A model generated the notes under the pieces. The model did no database searches, was not told the DNA's origin, and saw only the letters and a program-made list of their open reading frames with translations. From SZUA-36 sp963704855 (lineage in GTDB: Bacteria > Pseudomonadota > Gammaproteobacteria > Xanthomonadales > SZUA-36): a DNA stretch of 64,000 bases. The first letter of the stretch is position 1, and the number at the start of each line of letters is the position of its first letter. Location: the NCBI GenBank assembly GCA_963704855.1, contig CAVPHY010000002.1, positions 124,001-188,000 of the forward strand, in the 5' to 3' direction. The translations under genes were made by a program, and so were the position numbers. Shown piece by piece: positions 1-9,202 of the stretch.

Positions 1-560
1 ATTGTCATTGACCACCAGGACTTTTTCGATCCGGTGGCGGTGCAGCAGCTCCAGCACCTCGTCCTGGCTGGCGTTTTCCCTCACGGTTACCAGGTCTTTC
101 TTGCCGGTCATGATTTTGCTGACCGGATCATCCAGCCGCGTTCGAAACGCATATCACGGGAGGTGACGATACCGACCAGCTCTTCACCGTCAACCACCGG
201 CACACCGGAGATGTTGTGCCGATGCGTAATGTCCAGTACCTCGCTGATGGTGGTATTGGGGCTGACGGTGATCGGATCCTTGATCACACCGGCTTCGTAT
301 TTCTTGACGATCCGGACCTGTTCGGCCTGGTATTCCAGGCTCATATTCTTGTGCACGACGCCGATGCCGCCTTCCTGCGCCATGGCGATCGCCAGGCGCG
401 CCTCGGTCACCGTATCCATCGCGGCCGACATCAGCGGAATATTCAGGCTCAGCTCGGTGGTCAAACGGGTTTTAAGGGAGACGTCCTTTGGCAACACGTC
501 AGAGTAAGCCGGAACCAGGGATACATCATCAAAGGTGAGGGCTTCACCGATTACTTTCAT
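1..560 (-). CDS. guaB: IMP dehydrogenase, N-terminal part, with one frameshift
   Basis: IMP dehydrogenase oxidises IMP to XMP with NAD+, the committed step of GMP synthesis in the cytosol. The start at 560 gives the family N-terminus MKVIGEALTFDDVSLVPAYS. This runs through the first part of the barrel (PLMSAAMDTVTE, GGIGVVHKN) into the first CBS repeat (HNISGVPVVD, GIVTSRDMRFE). The frame then breaks near 138-144. The expected continuation RLDDPVSKIMTGKKDLVTV, the second CBS motif, is present one base out of phase down to base 1, so one base appears to be missing. The gene leaves the window before the catalytic cysteine loop. The upstream neighbour is divergent from xseA, a common guaB/xseA arrangement, with an amidohydrolase inserted here. 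The break is probably a sequencing error because guaB is normally essential in minimal medium. Confidence 0.95.
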
Positions 561-572
561 GGCAGGTGCACT

Positions 573-611
573 CCATATTGGAATATGGCAACGCCCGGAG
601 CGAGCCGGGCG
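573..611 (-). promoter_or_regulatory. guaB leader: palindrome and hairpin
   Basis: The 100 bases between the amidohydrolase stop and the guaB start hold two inverted repeats. At 592-611 there is a GC-rich hairpin with 7-bp arms (CGCCCGG and CCGGGCG) around a 6-base loop. At 573-588 there is a palindrome with 7-bp arms CCATATT/AATATGG, ending about 12 bases before the guaB start codon. The hairpin may end amidohydrolase transcription, but it has no T-run on the minus strand. The palindrome could be an operator or a hairpin in the guaB leader. No protein can be assigned to either. Confidence 0.3.
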
Positions 612-660
612 CGTTAGCATTCTATTATAACCATGTCTCTGGTCTTATTGACAGACTGGA

Positions 661-2379
661 TCAGGGATAGGAATAAACCAGCTCACCATCCAGCCAGGTC
701 TGTAGAACCCGGTACCCTGCGATTTCCGCGGCATCCACTTCAAAGATATTCCTGTCCAGGACAATAAAGTCGGCACGTTTGCCGGACTCAAGGGAACCGA
801 CGCTCTGCTCCATGAAACCGGACCTTGCAGCATCGAGGGTAAACCCCCACACCGCTTCTTCGCGCGTCAGGCTTTCCTTCGGATACCAACCACCTTCCGG
901 CCAGCCCTTGTTTTGATCCTGGCTGGTAACCGCTGAATGGATACCCAGCATGGGATTGGCACGCTCGACCGGAAAATCCGAACCTAATGCCAGGCTGGCG
1001 CCGTGATCAAGCAACTTTCGCCACGCATAGGCATAAAGCACGCGCTCCGGCCCCAGACGATCCTCCACCCAGTACATGTCACTGGTGGCATGGGTCGGCT
1101 GCATGGCGGCGATAATATCGAGTTGCGCAAAGCGGGGGATGTCCGCTTCGGTCAGCGTCTGGGCATGTTCGATTCTGTGCCGGCCCGGGCTTTGAGGATA
1201 TCTTGGAATGACTGTTTCAAATGCATCCACGCCACCCGGTTGCCACGGTCACCGATGGCATGGACGCCCACCTGGAATCCACAACTGATGGCCTTATCGA
1301 TCTGGGCTTCGAGATCTTCTGGCGGCATGAAAAGCAGACCCGAATTTCCAGGGTCATCTGAATAATCGGTCAGCAAGGCAGCGCCACGACTGCCCATGGC
1401 ACCATCGATATAAAGCTTGACGGCACGCATGTACAAGCGGCCCGATTCGTGACTTACCATGCCGTTCTCGCATAGCCAGTCGAGGGTTTTTCCTGCACCA
1501 TCGGTGAAAGCATAAACACGGGATGGAAACATGCCCTCTGCGATTTTTTGCTGATACAACTCAAGCACCGGCCGGCCGATTCCCATATCATGCACACCGG
1601 TCAGCCCCAGGCTGACCAGTTGCTGCAAGGCAAGATCCAACGATGCAGACAACAGTTCCGGCGAGATGTCGGGTACTGCTTTTTCGATCAAACCCATTGC
1701 TCCATCAACCAGAACACCCGTCGCCTGGCCATTGTCATCGCGGTATATAAAGCCATCCTGCGGTTGCCAATCTCCGGACATATCCTGGTCAGCCGAGCGC
1801 CAGCGCCGCACTATTGGCCCAACCGGCGTGACCATCGATACGGCGCAACCACACCGGCCGCTCGGGAAATGCAGCATCGAGATCGCCGGCTGTTGGAAAC
1901 TCTTTGACCGGCCAGTCATTCTGATCCCAGCCTCTCCCCAGTAACCAGTCGTTTTCGGCCAGGTTTTTTTCCTGTTCCCTCAGCACCCTGATAATTTCTT
2001 CTTTGCTGCCGGTATCACGCAACTGTGCCTGGCTGTAACTCACTGCAAGCCCAAACAGATGCGCGTGTGTATCGATCAGTCCCGGGATCACTGTTTTGCC
2101 CTCGAGGTTGATTTGCATGGCATCGGGAAAGGCCTTGAGCATGTCCTCTTCGTCACCGACGTTATGAATCCGGCCCGAACTGTCAAACAACATGGCATCG
2201 GCAGTCGAGAACCCTTGGTCCATGGTATAAATCCTGCCATTATGAATCAGTGTTTTGGTTAGATTTTGTGCAGCGGTGCTTTGAGCACTGACTTCCTGTG
2301 GCGGGCGCCGCGTCTGGGTTTCGTTGTTACAGGCCGTGAGAACCAAAAGAATGATCAACCATGAGATATATCTGAGCAT
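661..2379 (-). CDS. Lipoprotein amidohydrolase, YtcJ-like, with two frameshifts
   Basis: This is a metal-dependent amidohydrolase of the YtcJ/Amidohydro_3 family; its substrate cannot be told from sequence. The N-terminus MLRYISWLIILLVLTACNNE is a lipoprotein signal peptide with lipobox LTAC, so the enzyme should be anchored in the cell envelope. The metal-binding motif DTHAHLFGL follows GKTVIPGL. Later family motifs are GVHDMG, VKLYIDGAMGSRGA, VGVHAIGDRGN, RIEHAQ and LGSDFPVE. The three pieces lie in three phases. Breaks fall near 1795 (after NSAALAL) and near 1230 (after GDRGNRV), each consistent with one missing base. Joined, the product is about 570 residues, normal for the family. It is divergent from xseA. 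It could be a recent pseudogene, but similar breaks in essential neighbours favour sequence error. Confidence 0.85.
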
Positions 2380-2438
2380 GTATTACTCCCGGGAAAATGA
2401 AGCAGGACAGAAACGAAACATCAGTTTATCATCTCTGT

Positions 2439-3757
2439 ATGAAATTTGACGACCCTTACAACACCGAAGAGATGAGCAACATCTACACACCCAGTGAACT
2501 GAACCATGAGGCCCGGCTGCACCTTGAAGCCGGCTTTGGTCAAATCTGGATTGAGGGGGAAATATCGAATATCGCCCGTCCGGCTTCCGGGCACCTGTAT
2601 TTCTCGTTAAAGGATGACAAGGCACAGATCAGCTGTGCGCTGTTCCGCTCAAATACCTATGGAATGGGTTTCAAACCCGAAAACGGCATGCTGGTGCGCG
2701 CACGTGGCCGGGTCAGCCTGTTCGAGGCGCGTGGCAATTACCAGCTGATCGCTGACTCACTGGTCCGTTCGGGCGAAGGATTATTAAGGGCAAAGTTCGA
2801 GTTGCTCAAAAACAATCTCGCCTCCGAAGGCTTGTTTGACGAAAAACACAAAAAAGCCCTGCCCGCTTTTCCGCGCCGTATTGCGGTTGTCACATCCCCA
2901 TCCGGGGCCGCACTCCGGGATATTTTGCATGTCCTTCAACGCCGCTGGCCTATGGCCAGCGTACGCGTATACGGCGTACCCGTACAGGGCACCGAAGCGG
3001 CACCCGCCATTGCCGGAGGCAATCGATGCCGTCAACCGCCACAATGGGCGCAGGTCATCATCACCGGGCGCGGTGGCGGTTCGCTGGAAGACCTGTGGCC
3101 GTTTAATGAGGAAATGGTCGCACGTGCGATTTTTGCGTCTGAATTACCCGTGGTGTCAGCGGTTGGCCATGAGATTGATTTCAGCATCAGTGATTTTGTT
3201 GCTGACCTGAGGGCCCCTACGCCGTCGGCCGCTGCTGAATTGATTTCACCCGGATCAACGGGCCTTGGGTCAAACCTGACGGCACTCCATAACCGTTTAC
3301 AGCAACGCAGCGAGCATATGCTGCAGCAACTGTCTCAAAAGCTGGATCACCTTGCGCACCGTCTGAAACAGCAACACCCCGGGACAACGCCTGGCACAGC
3401 ACCGCAAAATGCTGCAGCAAGCCCGTCACCGCCTGCTGCTGGCCGGTGCACGTATCGTCCCCCAGCGTCAGCAACGTCTGCATGGAACTGGGGAACCGCC
3501 GCTTACTGCAGGCAGGCAAACGCATCGTACCGGAGCGCAGACTGAAGCTTCAGAACCTCGTCAGGACACTTAACGCAGTCAGCCCACTGCCAACCCTCGC
3601 CCGCGGTTACGCCATCGTGATGGATGCTGAGTCAGGAACGGCCATCAGTTCCGTCAAAGACGTGAACCCAAAGCAGGCCCTGGTTACACAACTCCATGAT
3701 GGTCGGGTTCATTCGGTGGTAAGTAAGACTGACAAATCGACTCTCGACAGTAAATAG
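2439..3757 (+). CDS. xseA: Exodeoxyribonuclease VII large subunit, with four indels
   Basis: XseA with XseB degrades single-stranded DNA. The N-terminal OB-fold is clear (YTPSELNHEARLHLE, WIEGEISN, PASGHLYFSLKDD), followed by the catalytic-domain motifs FPRRIAVVTSP, GRGGGSLEDLWPFNEE and PVVSAVGHE, and the C-terminal LARGYAIV. At least four single-base errors are visible. An extra G near 3017 and a missing G near 3049 compensate each other; between them the normal EAIDAVNRHNG sits in another frame. An extra C lies near 3379, and an extra base near 3484 restores LHELGNRRLLQAGK. The start is uncertain: ATG codons at 2439 and 2472 both fit, and one at 2397 would overlap the divergent promoter region. 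The corrected length is about 430-440 residues, slightly short of E. coli XseA. Confidence 0.93.
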
Positions 3758-3781
3758 CTGAGGAAAATCAGTTGCCTATTA

Positions 3782-4078
3782 GTGTGGGCGCCAAGGCCAT
3801 GCAGTACCTTACTTCAGGACACGCCAGAGCATTTCCCAATGGCGCTCTTCCTCGACTCCCTGTCTCAGAAGGTCCTGAAGCAAGGTACTGCACACCCTCA
3901 GCGCTTGTGCAAAAGCCTAGGTCAATGGTTTCTGACGGATTCGCACGGCGTGCTGCCGACGCTGGGGCGGGTAGTTGGTTCCAGGACCGTTACGAGGCAG
4001 GGAGCCGAGATCGAGCGATACATGGACGTACTCGCAGCGCGTCCTGGAAGTAACTACCCACCCCAGCGGCCCCACCAC
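3782..4078 (+). repeat. Two-hairpin dispersed repeat, copy A
   Basis: This intergenic element after xseA is repeated, inverted, at 62853-63205. Hairpin 1 has 21-base arms at 3800-3820 and 3872-3892 with one mismatch. Hairpin 2 has 26-base arms at 3962-3987 and 4041-4066 with three mismatches, and its outer part carries GGGTAGTT/AACTACCC. About 70 bases of moderately conserved, structured sequence join the two. From 3872 to 4078 roughly four of five positions match copy B by eye. Two open frames here (3772-4053 and 3782-4090) are by-products of the repeat, not genes. There is no transposase and no clear target duplication. The element is best described as a MITE-like or structured intergenic repeat of unknown family. 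Confidence 0.85.
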
Positions 4079-4170
4079 CCAAGTAAATGAAAACCTAATT
4101 AACCCCTTTTCACTCCTGCCTGCGTATTAACAAGTACGCAATGAAGTTATTAACCAGCCAGGAGTAGAAA

Positions 4171-6007
4171 ATGAAATACCAGTCACTTTTAATCACATTA
4201 TGCATCACCACACTCACCGCCTGCGCAGTCGACAAGAATGACGATGCCCAGGTAATTATCGATAAGGAAACACAGGCTACGAACGGACGAAGCAATCCGT
4301 GAGACAAACGGAAGGCGGACCGAGGAGGAGTACGCCATTATCCAGACTCCGACGCCATCGGAGCAAAAACTCAAGGATGAACGCGGTAAATCCGGATCCG
4401 TATTCCAGTCAAAACAGCCCCGCTGCCATACAGGAATACGATGTCGCAGAGGCAATCGAACAGGTCGCTGGCGACCGCATGATGGTTGCGAAGCACGCCC
4501 AGCCATCCACCGGTATGGTTTTGAACAGTATCCGCCAGGCCAACGAACCGCTCTATCGCGAAAATTATCAGCACACTCGAGAACCACAGCGTAATCCGCG
4601 TAACGGATAATCCCGTTTCCACGTTTTCAATCGACGTGGATACCGGCGCTTATTCCAATATGCGCCGCTGGCTGAACCAGGGCCAGTTGCCACCTGAAGA
4701 TGCGGTCAGGGTTGAGGAGTTCATCAACTACTTCAATTACGATTACCCGTATCCGAAAAACTCAAAAGTGCCTTTCCAGGTAAGCACTGAAATCGCCCCC
4801 ACGCCTTGGAACACCAACACCCGCCTTCTGCGTATCGGTATCCAGGGTTACAAGGTTCCCCGCGAGCAATTGCCGGCTTCCAACCTCGTGTTTCTGCTAG
4901 ATGTTTCCGGCTCCATGAACTCCCCCGACAAACTGCCGTTGCTGCAGCAGGCGCTGACCATGCTGGTCGGCCAACTGGATGCGCGTGACCGTATCAGCAT
5001 GGTTGTATATGCGGGTGCTTCCGGCGTGGTGCTTCCGCCGACACCCGGTAACTGCAAGGCCGATATATTGACGGCATTGCAGCAATTGCAGGCAGGTGGT
5101 TCGACAAACGGTGCTGCCGGTATCCAGCTTGCTTACCAGTTGGCGCAACAGAATTTCATCGAAAACGGCGTGAACCGCGTCATCCTGGCAACCGATGGCG
5201 ATTTCAATGTCGGCCTGGCCAGCACCGAGGAACTGATCGATCTGATCCAGCGTAAACGCAAGGCCGGTATCGCGCTGACCACATTGGGTTTTGGCACCGG
5301 CAACTATAACGATCACCTGCTGGAGCAGCTGGCCGATGAAGGCAATGGCAACTACGCGTATATCGACCGTCTGCAGGAAGCCAAAAAGGTTCTGGCGGAA
5401 GAACTCTCGGCAACCCTGCTGACCATCGCCAAGGATGTCAAAATCCAGATCGAATTCAACCCGGCCCTGGTCTCGGAATACCGCCTGATCGGCTATGAAA
5501 ACCGCGTACTCAACGAGGAAGACTTTGCCAACGACAAGGTCGATGCAGGCGAAATCGGCGCCGGTCACCGGGTCACGGCGCTCTACGAAATTAGCCTGAC
5601 CGGCAGTGCCGGACAACGGTTGCCGCCACGGCGCTACCAATCTGATAAAACAGAATCCGGCCGACGACGATGCGGCCTTCAGCAATGAGCTTGCCCACCT
5701 GCGCATTCGTTACAAATTGCCCAATGAATCGGTATCAAAACTGATCCAGTCACCGGTCATGGATAGCGGCATCAACGCACGCGGTGGCGACAGCTTCAAC
5801 TTTGCAGCCGCCGTTGCGGCCTTTGGACAGAAGCTGCGCGGTGGCACCTTCCTGGAAGACTTCAGCTACACCGACATCGCTGAACTGGCACGCCAGTCGA
5901 GAGGCGATGATCCACATGGCTACCGCAGTGAGTTCATGCAGCTGGTCAGCCTGGCGGAAACCCTTGACCCAGACGCCAATGTTGCTCAAAACGTGACAGG
6001 CGAATAG
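4171..6007 (+). CDS. YfbK-type von Willebrand factor A lipoprotein, with several indels
   Basis: This protein is related to E. coli YfbK: a long N-terminal linker, a conserved FSIDVDTGAYSNMRRW segment, a vWA domain and a DUF3520-like C-terminus. The start at 4171 follows AGGAG and gives MKYQSLLITLCITTLTACAV, a lipoprotein signal. The vWA MIDAS motif is DVSGSMNS, with matching downstream GGSTNGAAGI and ATDGDFNVG. The C-terminus has ELAHLRIRYKLPNES. Frame changes are needed near 4285, between about 4390 and 4420, near 4575 (an extra A; corrected reading YQHLENHSVIRV) and near 5647 (an extra A in a run of four; corrected reading QSDKQNPADDD). The ECF sigma factor and membrane protein that follow often neighbour this family. 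The molecular role is unknown. Confidence 0.85.
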
Positions 6008-6016
6008 CCCGTCACG

Positions 6017-6093
6017 AGGACCCGGGGCCGGTAATGATTTTTGAGAAAGGCATCACGTATTTCTCCTTGATGAGATTACCGGCTCCGGGTCCT
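6017..6093. repeat. Long inverted repeat between the YfbK gene and the sigma gene
   Basis: Two 19-base arms, 6017-6035 and 6075-6093, are complementary with a single mismatch and enclose a 39-base loop. The loop has a smaller inner pairing (GAGAAA with TTTCTC). The outer stem is GC-rich. No T-run follows on either strand, so it is not a textbook intrinsic terminator. It could end or stabilise the YfbK transcript, or be a small palindromic repeat. It lies 10 bases after the YfbK stop and about 75 bases before the sigma factor start. Confidence 0.6.
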
Positions 6094-6169
6094 GCCATTT
6101 ATACCGGAATTACCTGCTTATCCGACAATCCTGCTTGGCGCATTCTTCCAGATCGGCTACGCTGCATTC

Positions 6170-6700
6170 ATGCAGGAAATGAGTGACGAAAAACTGATGC
6201 ACCGGTATGCAAAGGGCGATGCGAAGGCTTTCGATCAGCTTTATGCCCGTCACCGCGCCCCCCTTTACCGCTACTTTATCCGCCAGGTAAACAACCCCGC
6301 CACCGCCAATGACCTCTACCAGGGGGCCTGGGAAAAAATCATCAAGGCGCGCGGCAGCTACCGTCCTGCATCACCGTTCAAAGTGTGGATGTACCGCATC
6401 GCCCACAATCACCTGGTTGATCACTACAGGCGCATGCGGCCCGAGGATTCGGTAGAGGCTGATACCTTGTCAGATACCCGTTCTGATCCCTCGCAGGGTG
6501 TCATTGAGAACGAACAGAATGAACTGCTTCGAGCTGGCATCACCGCACTACCCGTGGAACAGAGAAACACCTTGCTGTTGCAACTTGAAACCGGTCTCAA
6601 AATGGAGGAGATTGCAAAGGTAACCGGTGTCGGCAGGGAAACGGTCAAGAGCCGCTTGCGTTACGCGGTAAACTATCTCAAACGGAGCCTGGTTGAATGA
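6170..6700 (+). CDS. ECF RNA polymerase sigma factor
   Basis: This 176-residue protein has the two-domain structure of extracytoplasmic-function sigma factors. Region 2 spans about residues 20-85 (AFDQLYARHRAPLYRYF, DLYQGAWEKI, PFKVWMYRIAHNHLVDHYR). Region 4 is near residues 125-172 with the helix-turn-helix MEEIAKVTGVGRETVKSRL. A second ATG at 6179 (MSDEKLMHRY) is also possible and sits right after AGGAA. The stop overlaps the next start by four bases (ATGA), so the two products are probably made in fixed ratio and may form a sigma/anti-sigma pair. Its target promoters are unknown; it is distinct from the rpoE homologue at 26.9-27.6 kb. Confidence 0.9.
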   Translation: MQEMSDEKLMHRYAKGDAKAFDQLYARHRAPLYRYFIRQVNNPATANDLYQGAWEKIIKARGSYRPASPFKVWMYRIAHNHLVDHYRRMRPEDSVEADTLSDTRSDPSQGVIENEQNELLRAGITALPVEQRNTLLLQLETGLKMEEIAKVTGVGRETVKSRLRYAVNYLKRSLVE

Positions 6701-7528
6701 GCAATATTCACAACAATGGCGAAAATGATAAATCCCTGAACGAAGGTTTGGACAGACTCGGCCAGGCCTACGGCCAACTGCCACATGATGAGCCCCCGGA
6801 TCTGCTGGATCAGGCAATTTTGAACAGCGCCCATCGCGCAGTGCAGAAAAAACCGCATTGGATGAAATTTGGCTGGTTACACGGTCTGACCACCGCAGCG
6901 GTCTTCGTACTGGCGCTTTCGATCATTATCAACCAGCGTCAACAGGTTCCGGTTTATGAAAGTGGCGGAAGGGATAACGGGCTTGGCAGTTTGCAGCGTG
7001 AAAAAGTTGCGAAGAAACAATCTGCGGATACGCCATCCGCTGATATGCGTATGGAGATGAAAGAAAAGAGCGAGAACCGTCAGGATGATTTCCAGGGTGT
7101 TCCGGCTACGGCTGCGGCAAAAACCGGGGCAACTCAAACTGACATCACGAATGAGGCGCCAAGGCCAGCTATACAAGCCGAGCGCTCCTTCCGTGTCCAG
7201 GAGTCCCTGCCGGCTAAAGCGGACAGCGTCGATGCGGACACTCAAGGCAACGAAGCAGTACTCGAAGAACTACTGTTGGATGAAACTAACCTGATAGTTG
7301 AAACACCTGATCCCGCAATGATTTCCAAGCGGTCCCGCCCCGCTGCGGAGGCAGAATACGTATCAGGTGAAATCGGAGCCAATGCGGAACCCGATACCGA
7401 AAAAGAGAAAACCTTGCAGAATATCATCCGCTTGAAGGAATCCGGTGACAAGACATGGGTCACCGAGCTGGAATTATTCAAACAGAAGCTACCCCGATTA
7501 TCCCCTACCTGACGAACTGTCACGCTGA
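6697..7528 (+). CDS. Single-pass membrane protein, probable anti-sigma partner, one frameshift
   Basis: The roughly 275-residue product starts in an ATGA overlap with the ECF sigma gene. Residues 1-55 are cytoplasmic-looking, with a DEPPDLLDQAIL motif often seen in such partners. One hydrophobic helix follows (about 60-77, TTAAVFVLALSIII). Then comes a long, low-complexity Glu/Ala/Lys-rich periplasmic tail. The uncorrected frame stops at 7512. An extra C near 7489 hides a better ending in the next frame, KYPDYPLPDELSR, stopping at 7526-7528. The last 35 residues resemble the TELELFKQKYPDYPLP tail common in proteins encoded beside YfbK/ECF pairs. The anti-sigma role is inferred from coupling and topology; no known anti-sigma domain motif is clear. 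Confidence 0.75.
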
Positions 7529-7542
7529 AGGCGACCGAGTGC

Positions 7543-8121
7543 TTGACAGTTAAGGAACCGGCCAGCTTCGAGGAAACCATCAAAAAGAGCCGCTTTATCG
7601 GCCACGTTGCCTGTGTTACTTCCCAGGCGGAGTCACTGGAGTTCTATGAATCAGTGATCGATCCGCAGGCAACGCACAATTGCTGGGCATGGCGAATCAG
7701 TTTCCAGGTTCGCTCCAGTGACGATGGCGAGCCTTCGGGTACGGCCGGACGGCCCATGCTGAATGTCATCGAGCACCGGGGGCTGGAAAATGTCATGGTT
7801 GTCGTCACACGTCATTTTGGCGGCATCAAGCTCGGTGTCGGCGGCCTGGTCCGGGCCTATTCCGGTACTGCTGCAAAATGCCTGGACCGGGCAGGTGTTA
7901 TCGAACTGTTTCCAATGTCCGATTACATCATTAAAAGTGGGTTTGAATGGGCCTCCAGCCTGCACGGTCTGCTGGAACAGTTCGGGGCGGAAAAACTGGA
8001 TGAATCCTACGATAAAGATGGGCTGATACTTAAAATCCGATGCCGGGAAGCCGACTACGGAAAACTGACCTCCAGCTTACGTGATGTATGCCGTGGGCAG
8101 GCTTCAATATTCAGGCGTTGA
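7543..8121 (+). CDS. YigZ/IMPACT family protein
   Basis: The roughly 192-residue cytosolic protein belongs to the UPF0029/IMPACT (YigZ) family. The N-terminal half carries IKKSRFIGHVA, ATHNCWAWR, SDDGEPSGTAGRPML and the signature VVVTRHFGGIKLGVGGLVRAY. The C-terminal ferredoxin-like domain begins near residue 130. Eukaryotic IMPACT regulates GCN2, but the bacterial function is not settled. No ATG is available. TTG at 7543 is the likeliest start, and an in-frame CTG lies at 7525 against the corrected stop of the previous gene. The 3' end overlaps the convergent reductase-like gene by 11 bases. Confidence 0.88.
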   Translation: MTVKEPASFEETIKKSRFIGHVACVTSQAESLEFYESVIDPQATHNCWAWRISFQVRSSDDGEPSGTAGRPMLNVIEHRGLENVMVVVTRHFGGIKLGVGGLVRAYSGTAAKCLDRAGVIELFPMSDYIIKSGFEWASSLHGLLEQFGAEKLDESYDKDGLILKIRCREADYGKLTSSLRDVCRGQASIFRR

Positions 8122-9166
8122 TATTGACCGTAACACCCGGCAGGCTCGCCGCATAATCAGCCCCCATCAACAGGGATGGTGTATAAAACCCGCCTTCCAC
8201 ATCATTTGCCAGCAGATACTCAACAATACCCAGGCTCGCCGTCACGGTGACGTCGTAACCGTTCGGTGTTGTCATTGTTCCCGACACGCTGCGGCCATTC
8301 GCAGTGCTGGCTTCACCCCAAAGACGCATTTGCGTGTTCTGCCTCTCGTCAACTTCCGGACCGGTGACCGATTTCTCCACGCGTCTTTTCATCAGGTTTT
8401 GCACCCACTGCATGGATATCAATGGTTTAAGCATACGCATGCGCTTCATACGCAAAATCGCCGAGGGCGGCACCGCCATATAGACCTCGATATCGGGTAT
8501 GCCGGTACTGATGTATGCCGTAAAAACATCACCCCATGGAATGGTTACGGCCAGGCGATTGCCGTGTCCGAATGGTATCTCACGTGTCTTCCAGGCCAGT
8601 GGCACCCATTTGAGTTTTCCATCCTGGCGTACACAACCGCCACCTGCCAGACCCTCGATACTGGTTTTCGCCGTTCCCGGGCTCATATGGCCACTGGATT
8701 CAAACGCGAGGATTAAGCTTGTTGCCGCCGGCAGGGCCTTCACCAGCAGGGCTGCCAGGCAGTCGGTTGGCACAACATCAAAACCCACCCCCGGCATCAG
8801 CACGACATCCGCACGCCTGGCCTCGTCAGACTGTTTGTAAGCGTTGGCAAAAACACTGATTTCACCGGTGATATCGAGGTAGTGACAACCGTTTCTCAGG
8901 CAGGCTTCGATCATGGGTTGGGCGGTTGCCGAGAATGGGCCCGCACAGTGCAGTACGATTGAAACCTCCTCCAATGCCCGATCAACCGCCGAGGTATCCT
9001 CCAGGGCAAAAATAAGGCTCTCAAACCCCGTTTCCTCAGCGATCGCGGTAATGCTTTCTTTGTTGCGGCCGGCCAGTATGGGTTTTATCCCCTGCTGACG
9101 GGCTTGCCTGGCGATCAGTTTCCCGGTGTAGCCATTCGCGCCGTATATCATCCATTTCTTTTTCAT
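8111..9166 (-). CDS. Saccharopine dehydrogenase-like NAD(P)-binding oxidoreductase
   Basis: The 351-residue protein has an N-terminal Rossmann fold (MIYGANGYTGKLIARQA, then LAGRN). The next block, LHCAGPFSATAQPMIEACL with CHYLDITGE, is typical of saccharopine dehydrogenase-like and trans-acting enoyl-reductase proteins. The middle contains MPGVGFDVVPTDCLAALL, also typical. The start is taken at the ATG at 9166 (MKKKWMIYG); an upstream ATG at 9196 would add ten residues. Its true substrate is unknown: these proteins are often misnamed lysine-pathway enzymes, and nothing here ties it to saccharopine. It is downstream of and close to the winged-helix gene on the same strand, so the two are probably co-transcribed. 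Confidence 0.8.
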   Translation of the reverse strand: MKKKWMIYGANGYTGKLIARQARQQGIKPILAGRNKESITAIAEETGFESLIFALEDTSAVDRALEEVSIVLHCAGPFSATAQPMIEACLRNGCHYLDITGEISVFANAYKQSDEARRADVVLMPGVGFDVVPTDCLAALLVKALPAATSLILAFESSGHMSPGTAKTSIEGLAGGGCVRQDGKLKWVPLAWKTREIPFGHGNRLAVTIPWGDVFTAYISTGIPDIEVYMAVPPSAILRMKRMRMLKPLISMQWVQNLMKRRVEKSVTGPEVDERQNTQMRLWGEASTANGRSVSGTMTTPNGYDVTVTASLGIVEYLLANDVEGGFYTPSLLMGADYAASLPGVTVNINA

Positions 9167-9202
9167 TACCAACGATGTCCCTTTGTTGATCGCCATTGCA
9201 CG

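Noticed and set aside
3772..4090. Two overlapping open frames that could encode about 93 and 102 residues
   Set aside because: They lie entirely inside the two-hairpin repeat. The related frame in copy B (62879-63112) resembles them only because the DNA is repeated, and its frame is not kept throughout.
661..6007. True pseudogenes in the amidohydrolase, xseA and YfbK genes
   Set aside because: The indels are single bases, some compensate each other, and essential genes nearby (guaB, coaBC) show the same kind. Sequence error is more likely, though not proven.
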